Positions 1-7,540 of a stretch of DNA of 8,509 bases are shown piece by piece; within the stretch, counting starts at the first letter, position 1, and each line of letters begins with the position of its first letter. The stretch comes from Stomatobaculum longum (lineage in GTDB: Bacteria; Bacillota; Clostridia; Lachnospirales; Lachnospiraceae), in the NCBI GenBank assembly GCA_905370385.1, contig CAJPKN010000063.1, forward strand, positions 1 through 8,509, written 5' to 3'. The notes beneath the pieces are model-generated. The model was not told the DNA's origin. It saw only the letters and a list, made by a program, of their open reading frames with translations, and did not search any database. A program made the translations under genes and the position numbers.

Positions 1-836
1 CTCTTGATATGCGCATCATCGAGCTTTCCGTATTCGATTCCCCACTCACTCACGAAGATGGGGAGTTTTGCCCGAATCAACTTCTCCTCATAAACGGAAT
101 TAAAGTGTTTTTCTTTGGATACATCCGCGTAAAAGTGAAGATTATACATGAGATTCGGATCCGCAATCGGATCGTTCAGCGGACCTTCCAGATTCGCGGA
201 ATGATCCAGCGTTCCACATAAAATAATCGCATTCGGCGCATTTTTCCTGATGACGGGAATCACCTGCTCCGCATAGCGTTTCACATCCGCCCAGCTCGTG
301 TCACCGTTCGGCTCGTTGCAAATTTCATAAATCACACCGGGATTGTTCCCGTAGTGTGCAGATACTTCACCGAAAAATGCCTTTGCCTCTTTCACATGGT
401 CAAGCGGGTTTTTATCGTACAGCGTGTGCCAATCGGCAATCGCGTACATATCTTCCGCAAGTGCATTGTCCACCGCCGTATAGAGCCTTGCCTTCGCAGC
501 ATCCGGTTCATAGAGATAGCCGCCCTCCTGATCCGTGTACATAGCCGCACGGAACAAATTCGCGCCCCACTGTTTAACCGTATGAAGCGCTTCACGGCTT
601 GTGAACTCCGGATACCAGCTGAGTCCGTGGCTCGAAATACCGCGCAGCTGTACATTTTTATTTGCCTTTGCACTGTACAGTTTTCCGTCCCGAACACTGA
701 GCTGTCCGTAGGCACTGACACCCTTCCAACCTTCCTCTGCCCTTGCGTAAAAGCAACCGCCGACAAAGACAGATGCCAGAACGCCTGCGAGCACAACAAT
801 ACCGGCCTTCCATGATTTTTTGTTTGCTGTGCTCAT
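1..836 (-). CDS. Secreted GH5 endoglucanase (cellulase), 3' end cut by window edge
   Basis: The reading frame starts at the ATG whose first base is 836 and stays open to base 1, giving 278 residues without a stop, so about 50 C-terminal residues are probably missing. It is a glycoside hydrolase family 5 endo-beta-1,4-glucanase, closest in pattern to the Bacillus Cel5A (GH5_2) type: LRGISSHGLSWY (64-75), FRAAMY (95-100), IADWH (133-137), YEICNEPNG (170-178) with acid/base Glu175, LHFYA (233-237) and FVSEWG (261-266) with nucleophile Glu264. The catalytic set is complete. Residues 11-28 form a hydrophobic export signal. Cleavage could be at ARA/EE (about 33/34), or at a lipobox-like VGGC with Cys28. 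The start overlaps the stop of the synthase gene by 4 bp (ATGA), with GGGG 6 nt upstream. It probably trims or releases the nascent glucan, the role GH8 BcsZ plays in Gram-negatives. A GH5 named CcsZ is known from a Clostridioides difficile cellulose operon (from memory). Confidence 0.95.
   Translation of the reverse strand, partial: MSTANKKSWKAGIVVLAGVLASVFVGGCFYARAEEGWKGVSAYGQLSVRDGKLYSAKANKNVQLRGISSHGLSWYPEFTSREALHTVKQWGANLFRAAMYTDQEGGYLYEPDAAKARLYTAVDNALAEDMYAIADWHTLYDKNPLDHVKEAKAFFGEVSAHYGNNPGVIYEICNEPNGDTSWADVKRYAEQVIPVIRKNAPNAIILCGTLDHSANLEGPLNDPIADPNLMYNLHFYADVSKEKHFNSVYEEKLIRAKLPIFVSEWGIEYGKLDDAHIK
833..836 (-). promoter_or_regulatory. ATGA stop/start overlap between synthase and GH5 genes
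   Basis: On the minus strand bases 836-833 read ATGA: the ATG begins the GH5 gene and the TGA ends the cellulose synthase gene. GGGGAA at 846-841 serves as a modest ribosome binding site. The arrangement implies translational coupling of the two enzymes. Confidence 0.9.
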
Positions 837-3169
837 TTCTTTCCCCATTCCTTTAGTTTGTCCAAAAACGCCTGATTTTCGAGCAGAGCTTCACTGTTCA
901 GGATGCTGTACAGCCCCTCGCGCATATCGCTCTTCTCACACGAAATCGGGTATTCGCTCTCCCGGAAAAGCACGAAACGATTCGGAATCTCATCCCCCTT
1001 GACCAGGCGCACACGGACATATTTGAAGTTCAGATCTTCAATCATGACGACAACACCGTTTTCGAGGGTCTCTTTACTTCTGACCCGGAAACGCGGCATG
1101 GTTCTGCGTTGCGGCTCTCTGTCCTTGCTCCCCTCTTCCATCGCGCGAAGCATATCGTCGAAATAGCTCGTGTCCTCCGCTAATGTTTCGGGCAGCGGAT
1201 TCAAGCGATCGTACACGATCTGGAAAAACTCCCGTTTCTCCGCAGTGCTCATTTCGCCGATGCGCTGCACCCGATAGGTCCAGACCTTGCCGCGCTTCGG
1301 TTTGCTGACCGCGACAATTTTACCGCTGACATGGGCGCGGTACTTTCTGTCTTCAATCACGAAATGAAGCACAGTGCCACGTTCGGTCGGAATCGGAAGC
1401 GCTTCCTTGCTCTCAAAGGCAAAACCACCCTCGGAAATATTGACGACACGCGCCTTGAAGCAGTCCTCACTCTCTGCCTCGGCTCTCACTTCCAACGGAA
1501 GGTCGCAGTCGAAGCGCTCAAACTCACGCTCGTTGACGCGCCCGCGCATAAAGAAGACTGCCATCAAGAGACTGAAGGAGTTAATGAGCATCCACATAAT
1601 GATGATGATCAGACCGAAAGCACGATTGATGATGAGCTGTTGTACCGCAAAGAGCAACGAGACCAGCGAGACCACCAAGAGACAAATATGCGGAATCGCA
1701 AGATAAAACTCGTTGTTGTCATTCCAAGATCTCGACTTTGCCGTAACCGAAAACTTCTTCTCATTGATATGGAAGAACTCTGCCCAGATCGGAATCAGAA
1801 GATACGGGAACATAATCGTATCAATCGTATTGCTCCAGCGTGTGTCTCGGATTTCCGAGCTGACCTTCTTCAGCAGATAACTGTAGCAGATGTAATACGG
1901 CAGCCAAATGAAAATCAGCTGCTTTAGGTTCATCACGACCAAGGGAATGCCAAGCAGCAAAAAGAGCACAGGCGACAGAATATAGACCAAACGCCTGGAA
2001 AAGCTCTCCCAGTAAACGCGGCAGGCATAATAACTCAGCTTCAGGTTCAAAGAAAAGGCCGGGTTGGTCAACAGGTGGATTCTGCGCAGCGAATAAATGC
2101 AGCCGCGCCCCCAGCGCACACGCTGCTTAATCAGCGAGGCGATGGTAATCGGCGCAAGTCCCTGCGCGAGAGGTTTCTTCACGGCATAGCAGCGAAAATT
2201 CAAGGCCTCGATGCGAAGTCCGGTCTCGAAGTCCTCGGTAATGGTGCCGGTCGCAATACCGCCGACGCCCTCGAGGGCCTCACGGGAAATCATCGTGTTC
2301 GAACCTGCATAGAGCACCGCATTGGTGCGGTTCTTGCCGAGGTTTACCTCACGGAAGAAATAGTCCTGCTCATTCGGGACACGCTTCTCCGCATAGAGGT
2401 TGTATTGAAACAAATCGGCATTGTAAAAGACCTGCGGTGTCTGAATAAAACCGATTTTTCCGCAGTTCTTTTGCTCTTCCTCCGGCTTCACGACCCAAGT
2501 ACCGTCGGCCTTCTTCTCCATAATGGGAAGAAAGAAATACGGCACCACTTCCATTAAGAAGTTGCTCTTCGGAATCATGTCGGCATCAAAGGTGGCGATG
2601 AGCGGCGAACTTGTGCGACTCAGCGCATTGTTGATATTACCCGCCTTCGCATGCTTGTTATTGCTGAGGCCGAAGTAACCCACGCCAAGTTCCTTGGCGA
2701 GCGCAGCCACTTCAGGTCTGTCGGTGTCGTCACAGAGGAACACATGGACCTTGGATTTGTCCGGGTAGTCCATGGCCGCGCAAGCATTTGCCGTTTTAAA
2801 CAGAATATCGGTCTCCTCGTTGTGGGTCGAGATAAAGACATCGACATCCGGAAAGAGTTCGTGCGGCACCACCGGCATCTCCGGCTCATACACATTGCGG
2901 AGCGAAAGATAGTGGGTCAGCGCCTCATACGAGGAGAACAGCTCCGCAAGAAGCAGAAAAATACCGCCGACAAATGCAATCCAACCGTACTGTGACACGG
3001 AAGGCAGGGTAAAAAACATCCGCCAAGCGCCGTAGACTACGATAATGAGTCCCACAATCCAGGCGAGATACATCGGTTGTTTTTTCTTCTCGCTGATATT
3101 CGTCTCATCCGGCGGTGTATAGAGCGGAATCTTCTCGGTAATCAGTTTGAATTCGTGTTTCTCGTACAT
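833..3169 (-). CDS. bcsA: BcsA-like cellulose synthase catalytic subunit (GT2 + PilZ)
   Basis: A 778-residue membrane glycosyltransferase that polymerises UDP-glucose into a beta-1,4-glucan at the inner face of the membrane and extrudes it. Two N-terminal transmembrane helices (about 33-53, 61-80) precede the GT2 domain, which carries all processive-synthase motifs: STHNEE (114-119), CDDTD (146-150), FDADM (194-198), FIQTPQ (241-246), the catalytic TED (311-313) and QRVRW (349-353). About five helices follow (395-416, 417-434, 451-468, 487-510, 517-541), with a gating-loop motif FSVTAK (473-478). A PilZ domain begins at RxxxR (Arg548/Arg552) and has NxSxxG (Asn577, Ser579, Gly582), the c-di-GMP-binding signature, so allosteric control by c-di-GMP is expected. 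An extra tail (about 660-778) may hold a second, degenerate PilZ fold. The start lies 2 bp after the cotH-like stop with only a weak purine-rich site (AAGAGAG). Product could be cellulose or a related beta-glucan. The name is by family, not proven orthology. Confidence 0.94.
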   Translation of the reverse strand: MYEKHEFKLITEKIPLYTPPDETNISEKKKQPMYLAWIVGLIIVVYGAWRMFFTLPSVSQYGWIAFVGGIFLLLAELFSSYEALTHYLSLRNVYEPEMPVVPHELFPDVDVFISTHNEETDILFKTANACAAMDYPDKSKVHVFLCDDTDRPEVAALAKELGVGYFGLSNNKHAKAGNINNALSRTSSPLIATFDADMIPKSNFLMEVVPYFFLPIMEKKADGTWVVKPEEEQKNCGKIGFIQTPQVFYNADLFQYNLYAEKRVPNEQDYFFREVNLGKNRTNAVLYAGSNTMISREALEGVGGIATGTITEDFETGLRIEALNFRCYAVKKPLAQGLAPITIASLIKQRVRWGRGCIYSLRRIHLLTNPAFSLNLKLSYYACRVYWESFSRRLVYILSPVLFLLLGIPLVVMNLKQLIFIWLPYYICYSYLLKKVSSEIRDTRWSNTIDTIMFPYLLIPIWAEFFHINEKKFSVTAKSRSWNDNNEFYLAIPHICLLVVSLVSLLFAVQQLIINRAFGLIIIIMWMLINSFSLLMAVFFMRGRVNEREFERFDCDLPLEVRAEAESEDCFKARVVNISEGGFAFESKEALPIPTERGTVLHFVIEDRKYRAHVSGKIVAVSKPKRGKVWTYRVQRIGEMSTAEKREFFQIVYDRLNPLPETLAEDTSYFDDMLRAMEEGSKDREPQRRTMPRFRVRSKETLENGVVVMIEDLNFKYVRVRLVKGDEIPNRFVLFRESEYPISCEKSDMREGLYSILNSEALLENQAFLDKLKEWGKK

Positions 3170-3171
3170 GT

Positions 3172-4791
3172 TTATTTCACTCTCTTGCCCAGAAGGTAGG
3201 CGGACGCAATGAAGATTAACAGGAAGGCAAGCGCAATGTTTGCGTAGGTCTCTCGACTGCGCTCCGCAAGCGGCTCCTTAATAAAGCCGTTCAGATAGTC
3301 ATCCATGTAGAGGTCCAGCCATTTGCCGTGCCCCTTAATCATATCCTTGAGGCGCACCAGTTCTTCCTCATAGGTGTCACGATTCCGGTCTATGACATAG
3401 CCGTGTCCCTCTTCCACCAATGCCAACTGATGATTCTCCAAGTAGACTTCTCTCCATCGACTGCGGTCTCGCTTGGATGCGTTGCCAAGATACGCGACCG
3501 TATTGTCGATAAACTGCATGATGTTTCGATCGGAGAAAATGCCCTTTCGCAGTTCTCGGTAACGGCTCACCACTCTCGCATCAAAATCCGGGTCCTGAAC
3601 CATGCGCTCAAACCAGGGGCGCTCCGGCATGACCATATACTCCGCGCCGCCTGCCGCAAACTTATAATTGTCCCAACAGTTGTCGTAATCCCACAACGGC
3701 CCCATGCTGAGCTGATGTGCGGGATCCTCATAGTAATAGGTTGAGTTGTCACCCGAGTCGTAGTTCATGAAATACTCGTTAATCACGAAGTAATCAATAA
3801 AACTCGGCAGGTTGATGAGATGCGGATAGCTCAAAAATTGACGATAGTTGTCGCTGTAGAGCGTCTTTTCGATTTCCGTGAGCTGCGTTTCAAGCTTCTG
3901 AATGACTTCCGGTGTGAGCAGTTCCTCTTTCGGGTACTTAATCGTAAACCAACCGTACGTAAGCTGTTGATCGGAAGCCCAAGTCGAAAGCGTTGTCTTA
4001 GTGTCATCCGCACGGTCGCGCACCAGAATGACAGCCGGGCGCTTGTCGCGCGGATTGTAATCCTGAATATCGACATGCCCCTTTCCCTGCTTGACCGGCT
4101 CGGTCAAAAGGTAGAGGCCGCGATAATTATAGCTCTCACCGTCCTTGATGAACATCTCCACAAAACGGCATTCCGGCGTAAACGGCATAAGCTGTCCCGC
4201 GAGGTTATATGCGGTGTAATTACGAATCTGGCTCGCATCCAAAATACTGTTGGAGAGTACCCAGTCTTCATCCGCATCCATGCCGAGTAGAGGCGCCTCC
4301 AACTCTTGTCCGTCATCGTCCAACAACTTAATGCCGTACTGTTTCTTCTGGAAGGAACGAGAGGACGCACCGCGCAGCTTAATCTTACCGTGATTTACAA
4401 AGGAAGGCGCATCTGTAATCTTATTGTGATCATTTGCATTGTCGACCAGGGTAAAGGTCACGGGAATCCAAGGATCCGTCACATTCGGATCCCGATATTC
4501 GCGTTTTTGCGCAGTGCCGACCATATGATAGATATCCTTGGGTTCGTCACCGTTCATATCGAGGACAACAATCGGAAGATGCGTCTCAAAGCTCGCGACA
4601 TCCACACTCCCGTCTCCCGGCATACTGTCGGGTCCCAGGCTGCTGTCCGCGTTCTGATGTACCTCGTGCTGGTAGCTGCGATAGTGCATGGAGAGCGCTG
4701 CTTTGGCATAGGAAAAGACAAAGACAAAAATGCCAAGCACCGCCGTGACAATACCTGCCGCTACCAGTGTCTTCTTTGTTGGTATTCTCAT
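3172..4791 (-). CDS. CotH-family kinase-like protein, membrane-anchored, extracellular
   Basis: A 539-residue protein of the CotH (atypical protein-kinase fold) family. An N-terminal hydrophobic helix (about 8-30) and a C-terminal helix (516-534, followed by GKRVK) would place the roughly 480-residue central domain outside the cell, tethered at both ends. CotH landmarks are present: KLRGASSRSFQKKQYGIKL (138-156) with the likely ATP-contacting lysines, LGMDADEDWVL (169-179), RNYTAYNLAGQL (190-201), RGLYLLTEPVK (224-234) with Glu231, and the metal-binding GPLWDYDNCW (364-373, Asp368 and Asp370). The enzyme therefore looks intact. In Bacillus, CotH phosphorylates spore-coat proteins, but the family is widespread and many members sit in exopolysaccharide or surface-protein loci. 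Here it lies directly between DUF4956 and the cellulose synthase (gaps 12 and 2 bp), so a surface protein or polymer of the cellulose machinery is a more likely target than a spore coat. Its ribosome binding site is weak (GGGCGG). Confidence 0.9.
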   Translation of the reverse strand: MRIPTKKTLVAAGIVTAVLGIFVFVFSYAKAALSMHYRSYQHEVHQNADSSLGPDSMPGDGSVDVASFETHLPIVVLDMNGDEPKDIYHMVGTAQKREYRDPNVTDPWIPVTFTLVDNANDHNKITDAPSFVNHGKIKLRGASSRSFQKKQYGIKLLDDDGQELEAPLLGMDADEDWVLSNSILDASQIRNYTAYNLAGQLMPFTPECRFVEMFIKDGESYNYRGLYLLTEPVKQGKGHVDIQDYNPRDKRPAVILVRDRADDTKTTLSTWASDQQLTYGWFTIKYPKEELLTPEVIQKLETQLTEIEKTLYSDNYRQFLSYPHLINLPSFIDYFVINEYFMNYDSGDNSTYYYEDPAHQLSMGPLWDYDNCWDNYKFAAGGAEYMVMPERPWFERMVQDPDFDARVVSRYRELRKGIFSDRNIMQFIDNTVAYLGNASKRDRSRWREVYLENHQLALVEEGHGYVIDRNRDTYEEELVRLKDMIKGHGKWLDLYMDDYLNGFIKEPLAERSRETYANIALAFLLIFIASAYLLGKRVK

Positions 4792-4803
4792 TGTACCGCC
4801 CGA

Positions 4804-5487
4804 TTAGCGCGTAATCTCGTCGTTCTGGCAGACGAGGTGTACCGCCTCAACCCCCTCCAAACGGAAGAGCACATCCTTGATTTCTCTGCCTTCATGTTTC
4901 TGCAGGCACTTCTCGCGAAGTTTCCCGGAAATCTCATAGATGAGTTCCGTTCTGTTCTTTTCGGAGTTATCCACGCGGAACTGCGCCTTGTGCTCATAGT
5001 ACTCGTTGATGGTCTTCATGACCTCCTCACTCTTGCCGCTGCCGCGAACAATCAACAAATAGCGGTCATTGGAGCGTACATTGCCAAGCACCAAAAGAAC
5101 GAGGAAAATGACACCCGAACCGATTCCGGCAATCTTAAAATCCTGGATACCGCAGCAAATGCCCGCGGCAATGCACCAGAAAATATAGGCCGTATCTCTG
5201 GGATCTTTGATAGCGGTACGGAAACGCACGATAGAGAGCGCACCGACCATACCGAGGGACAGCGCGACGTTATTTCCGATAACACTCATAACCAAAGTCG
5301 TCACAATGGTCAGCATAACAAGAGACACGTTGAACTTAGCGCTGTAAACGGTTCCTGCGTGCGAAAACTGATAGCTGACAAAGATGACCACTGCAATGAT
5401 GATGGCTGCGATAAAGCTCATCAGAATCTCGCCGGTAGACAGCGTCCCCGACTGCGCGGATAAATACTGATACAGTGCGTTTCTCAT
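4804..5487 (-). CDS. DUF4956 membrane protein
   Basis: A 227-residue protein of the DUF4956 family, which has no established biochemical function. Hydrophobic segments lie at about 20-39, 52-71, 99-114 and 117-136, around the family's hallmark GALSIVRFRTAIKDPRDTAY (82-101), a conserved Arg/Asp-rich stretch probably lying at the membrane face. Residues 140-227 are soluble and alternate strand-helix-strand-strand-helix-strand (LLIVRG, the EEVMKTINEYY helix, KAQFRV, ELIYEISG, VEAVHLVC), suggesting a ferredoxin- or ACT-like cytosolic domain. DUF4956 genes commonly sit beside VTC-domain and CotH genes, exactly as here (12-bp gaps on both sides), so a complex with the VTC protein is a reasonable inference. 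The start is preceded by the strong site AGGGGGAG. Family assignment is confident, function is not. Confidence 0.9.
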   Translation of the reverse strand: MRNALYQYLSAQSGTLSTGEILMSFIAAIIIAVVIFVSYQFSHAGTVYSAKFNVSLVMLTIVTTLVMSVIGNNVALSLGMVGALSIVRFRTAIKDPRDTAYIFWCIAAGICCGIQDFKIAGIGSGVIFLVLLVLGNVRSNDRYLLIVRGSGKSEEVMKTINEYYEHKAQFRVDNSEKNRTELIYEISGKLREKCLQKHEGREIKDVLFRLEGVEAVHLVCQNDEITR

Positions 5488-5491
5488 GATT

Positions 5492-5499
5492 CTCCCCCT
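5492..5499 (-). promoter_or_regulatory. Ribosome binding site of the DUF4956 gene
   Basis: On the minus strand AGGGGGAG lies 4 nt before the ATG at 5487. It fills most of the 12-bp gap after the VTC gene's TAA stop and supports this start. Confidence 0.75.
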
Positions 5500-6216
5500 T
5501 TACATCCTGCCGATGACCGGCAACAAACCGTAACGTCTGCCCGCAACATACTTGGAATAACTCTCCTCCGTGAGGTCGGCGAGCTGCAGTGCATCCTTGA
5601 TGTAGCCAAGCAAAAAATGATTGTACTTCACTTCCAGCACTTCAAAACTCTGACTGTCCGCCGGATAAAACAGTGCCGGGCTCTTTGAAAACAAATCGAA
5701 ATTTCCCTCGGCAGTCTCAATGTGACTGTCAAAGGTGATGCGTATGCTGTTGACCGGCACTGCGAAGGCTCTTCGCTGATACTGAATCAAAGCAGCCGGA
5801 CGATACTGCTCTTTTACCATGATGCCGTAGATATTCTCTGCGAGTTCCGAGCCCTCACGGAGCAGGCACTCATAGTTTCCGGCAATCATTTCATAAGCCT
5901 GCTCCCGCGTGATGCTGAGTGAAAGCTTGTGCTGATTCTCGCCCTGCTTCTGTTTGAGCTCGAGTTTTGCCTTTTGGTCGTCCGGACTATAGATGCGGAT
6001 TCGTATCTTCTTTCGATATTCAAGTCCGTCCATTTTATCGACATAGTCCTCGTTATAAAACGAGTCAAAGTAGAGCGAGCGTACGTTATAAGGCGCATAC
6101 CCCTGGAACGGATCGCCCGGCAAGAGCAGTCGCAGCCGCCCGTAGAGATCCTCGGCGACTTTCACCGGCAAGACAAACTTTCGTTCCACACGGCTGACTT
6201 CTGCCGCAATGCCCAT
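5500..6216 (-). CDS. VTC-domain protein (polyphosphate polymerase family)
   Basis: A 238-residue soluble protein made essentially of one VTC domain, the tunnel-fold (CYTH/TTM superfamily) catalytic module that in yeast Vtc4 makes polyphosphate from ATP. Family residues visible: ERKF (11-14), VRSLYFDS (45-52), RKKIRIRIY (68-76) with Arg72/Arg74, AKLELKQKQG (83-92), QHKLSL (95-100), IQYQRRAF (144-151), SIRITFDSHI (157-166) and FEVLEVKY (191-198) with Glu195/Lys197. This matches the spacing of basic and acidic tunnel residues in Vtc4-type enzymes, so activity is plausible. The start was placed at ATG 6216, not at the upstream ATG 6267, because AGGAGGAG sits 8-10 nt before 6216 and the homology begins there; the longer form would overlap the preceding gene by 32 bp and add an unrelated leader. 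It has no membrane segment. DUF4956 next door could supply membrane attachment. Its real product in this operon is unknown. Confidence 0.9.
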   Translation of the reverse strand: MGIAAEVSRVERKFVLPVKVAEDLYGRLRLLLPGDPFQGYAPYNVRSLYFDSFYNEDYVDKMDGLEYRKKIRIRIYSPDDQKAKLELKQKQGENQHKLSLSITREQAYEMIAGNYECLLREGSELAENIYGIMVKEQYRPAALIQYQRRAFAVPVNSIRITFDSHIETAEGNFDLFSKSPALFYPADSQSFEVLEVKYNHFLLGYIKDALQLADLTEESYSKYVAGRRYGLLPVIGRM

Positions 6217-6224
6217 CGGTTTCT

Positions 6225-6232
6225 CTCCTCCT
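6225..6232 (-). promoter_or_regulatory. Ribosome binding site that fixes the VTC gene start
   Basis: On the minus strand AGGAGGAG lies 8 nt before the ATG at 6216 and immediately after the TGA stop (6238-6236) of the DHHW gene. It decides for the 6216 start over the in-frame upstream ATG at 6267. Confidence 0.8.
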
Positions 6233-6235
6233 CTC

Positions 6236-7522
6236 TCACTGTGCGGCGGGATCCTTACCCTGCCCAACTACATCTTCATCTCCGGTTTCGGCCGCCTTCG
6301 GATCTTCAATATAGAAAGGCGTGCCCTCGTTGGTAAAGTTATCCAACGCGAGTGCCACAAAAACATAGTCGAAATGCTTGGATTCGAGCATTTCCTGAAT
6401 ACTGCCTTTCCCGCTCGGGTTATAGTGCAGCGACCAGAGTAACTCAATGCGCGAGAACATCGGCGAAAGGAAGGTGGCAACCGGAGAAGAATAGGAATCT
6501 CGAATAAAGAGCGCCGACGGCCCGTCCGGGTTCAACTTATTGTCAATCTGATCGAAACGAACGACACCCTGAATATAGCCGTTGTTCATCTCTCGATCAT
6601 AGAGATCCTTCTTATTCAGATATTTGCGCGAAATGAGAGCTTGCTCCATATCGCCTTCCGCTGAGCCTTCTCTGCCACCGCGATAACGGCAGTAATAGCG
6701 GTACTGCGTGTCAAACTTGGGGAAGATAAAGCTGTAATCATCCAACTCGCCCGAATAGAGCTGTCCCGCGTCTCTTCCCTGCGACCCCATGTAGATATTC
6801 CCGTAAGTCTCGATTGTATAGTTGTTGAGATCTCGGTAAAAGCCTTCCGGATCCAAATTCGCATCGTACTTCCGGTTCAAATGATCCACAATTTTGCCCG
6901 TCGCATAAAAAGCGGAAGGCACCGTCCAGTGGTGGTCCGTGCGATAAAATATCTCCGTCGCCTTCATATCGGCCTCGCGAAACACATCGCGCACATCGAT
7001 ATAATCCACATCATAGCGCCTTAAGTAGCGAAGCACCTCATCTCCGTAGGCATTAAAGTTATTGTAGGGGATGCCGTAGTAGCCCCGAGACCAATCCTCG
7101 CGATACTTGGTCGGATACATGATGACCACGAGCTTGGTCCCCTTGTCCTTTAAGCTATCCTGCAGGCGGCGCATACGTCCCGCAATTCCGGGGGCGCTGA
7201 GATTTGAGGTGTTATAGAAGTTTCCCGCATAGAGTACGGAGTCCTTGTCTCGCACATACTTGAACGAGTTCTCCTCATTCTTTCCGATCGCGCGATATAC
7301 AGTTCCGTAAAGCTCATTCCAGCGGTGTCCGCCGACCAACGTCTGTGAGAGCACACCGTCCAACTGCCGCGTGTAGCTTTTCAATTCGGAAGCTGTCTTG
7401 GGACGGGCAATGTCATCAAACTTTGCTTTGAGTACAGCTCTCTCCCGGTATAGGTTCAACGCTGAGAGCGAAAAAAGGCCCGTGAGAAAGAGCGCCGAAA
7501 AGACTGCTTGATATCGTTTCAT
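6236..7522 (-). CDS. DHHW/AlgX-like SGNH-fold O-acetyltransferase
   Basis: A 428-residue exported or membrane-anchored protein of the DHHW / AlgX-AlgJ SGNH hydrolase-like group, which transfers acetyl groups to exopolysaccharide after an MBOAT partner passes them across the membrane. An N-terminal hydrophobic helix (about 5-22) acts as signal or anchor. The name-giving motif YRTDHHWT spans 193-200 (Asp196, His198), and FIRDSYSSP (339-347) supplies the probable catalytic Ser343 in a GDS-like block, so Ser-His-Asp are all present. LVVIMYPTKY (131-140) and DVDYIDVRDVF (171-181) fit core SGNH strands. The tail (about 407-428) is acidic and low in hydrophobic residues. It follows the MBOAT gene by 15 bp, the usual pairing. 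The polymer acetylated would be the product of the synthase further along the operon. The assignment could also cover a non-catalytic carbohydrate-binding relative, but the intact triad argues for activity. Confidence 0.9.
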   Translation of the reverse strand: MKRYQAVFSALFLTGLFSLSALNLYRERAVLKAKFDDIARPKTASELKSYTRQLDGVLSQTLVGGHRWNELYGTVYRAIGKNEENSFKYVRDKDSVLYAGNFYNTSNLSAPGIAGRMRRLQDSLKDKGTKLVVIMYPTKYREDWSRGYYGIPYNNFNAYGDEVLRYLRRYDVDYIDVRDVFREADMKATEIFYRTDHHWTVPSAFYATGKIVDHLNRKYDANLDPEGFYRDLNNYTIETYGNIYMGSQGRDAGQLYSGELDDYSFIFPKFDTQYRYYCRYRGGREGSAEGDMEQALISRKYLNKKDLYDREMNNGYIQGVVRFDQIDNKLNPDGPSALFIRDSYSSPVATFLSPMFSRIELLWSLHYNPSGKGSIQEMLESKHFDYVFVALALDNFTNEGTPFYIEDPKAAETGDEDVVGQGKDPAAQ

Positions 7523-7533
7523 CTTATCGTCTG

Positions 7534-7540
7534 CTCCTTA
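7534..7540 (-). promoter_or_regulatory. Ribosome binding site of the DHHW gene, overlapping the MBOAT stop
   Basis: On the minus strand TAAGGAG contains the TAA stop of the MBOAT gene (7540-7538) and a Shine-Dalgarno core 11 nt before ATG 7522. The arrangement suggests coupled translation of the acetylation pair. Confidence 0.65.

Noticed and set aside
354..815. Plus- and minus-strand open frames of 135-153 residues at the left end
   Set aside because: They overlap the GH5 gene, whose catalytic motifs are unmistakable; the alternatives are Arg/Cys-rich shadow translations.
3172..4791. Spore-coat role for the CotH-like protein
   Set aside because: No sporulation gene is near, the protein has two membrane anchors, and it is embedded in an exopolysaccharide operon.
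4306..5463. A 385-residue plus-strand open frame opposite cotH and DUF4956 genes
   Set aside because: It is antisense to two genes with clear family motifs, crosses their junction, and its translation shows no recognisable domain; it is a by-product of codon bias on the other strand.
5500..6267. VTC gene starting at the ATG at 6267
   Set aside because: The extra 17 residues would lie inside the end of the DHHW gene and lack family similarity, while the ATG at 6216 has a strong AGGAGGAG site.
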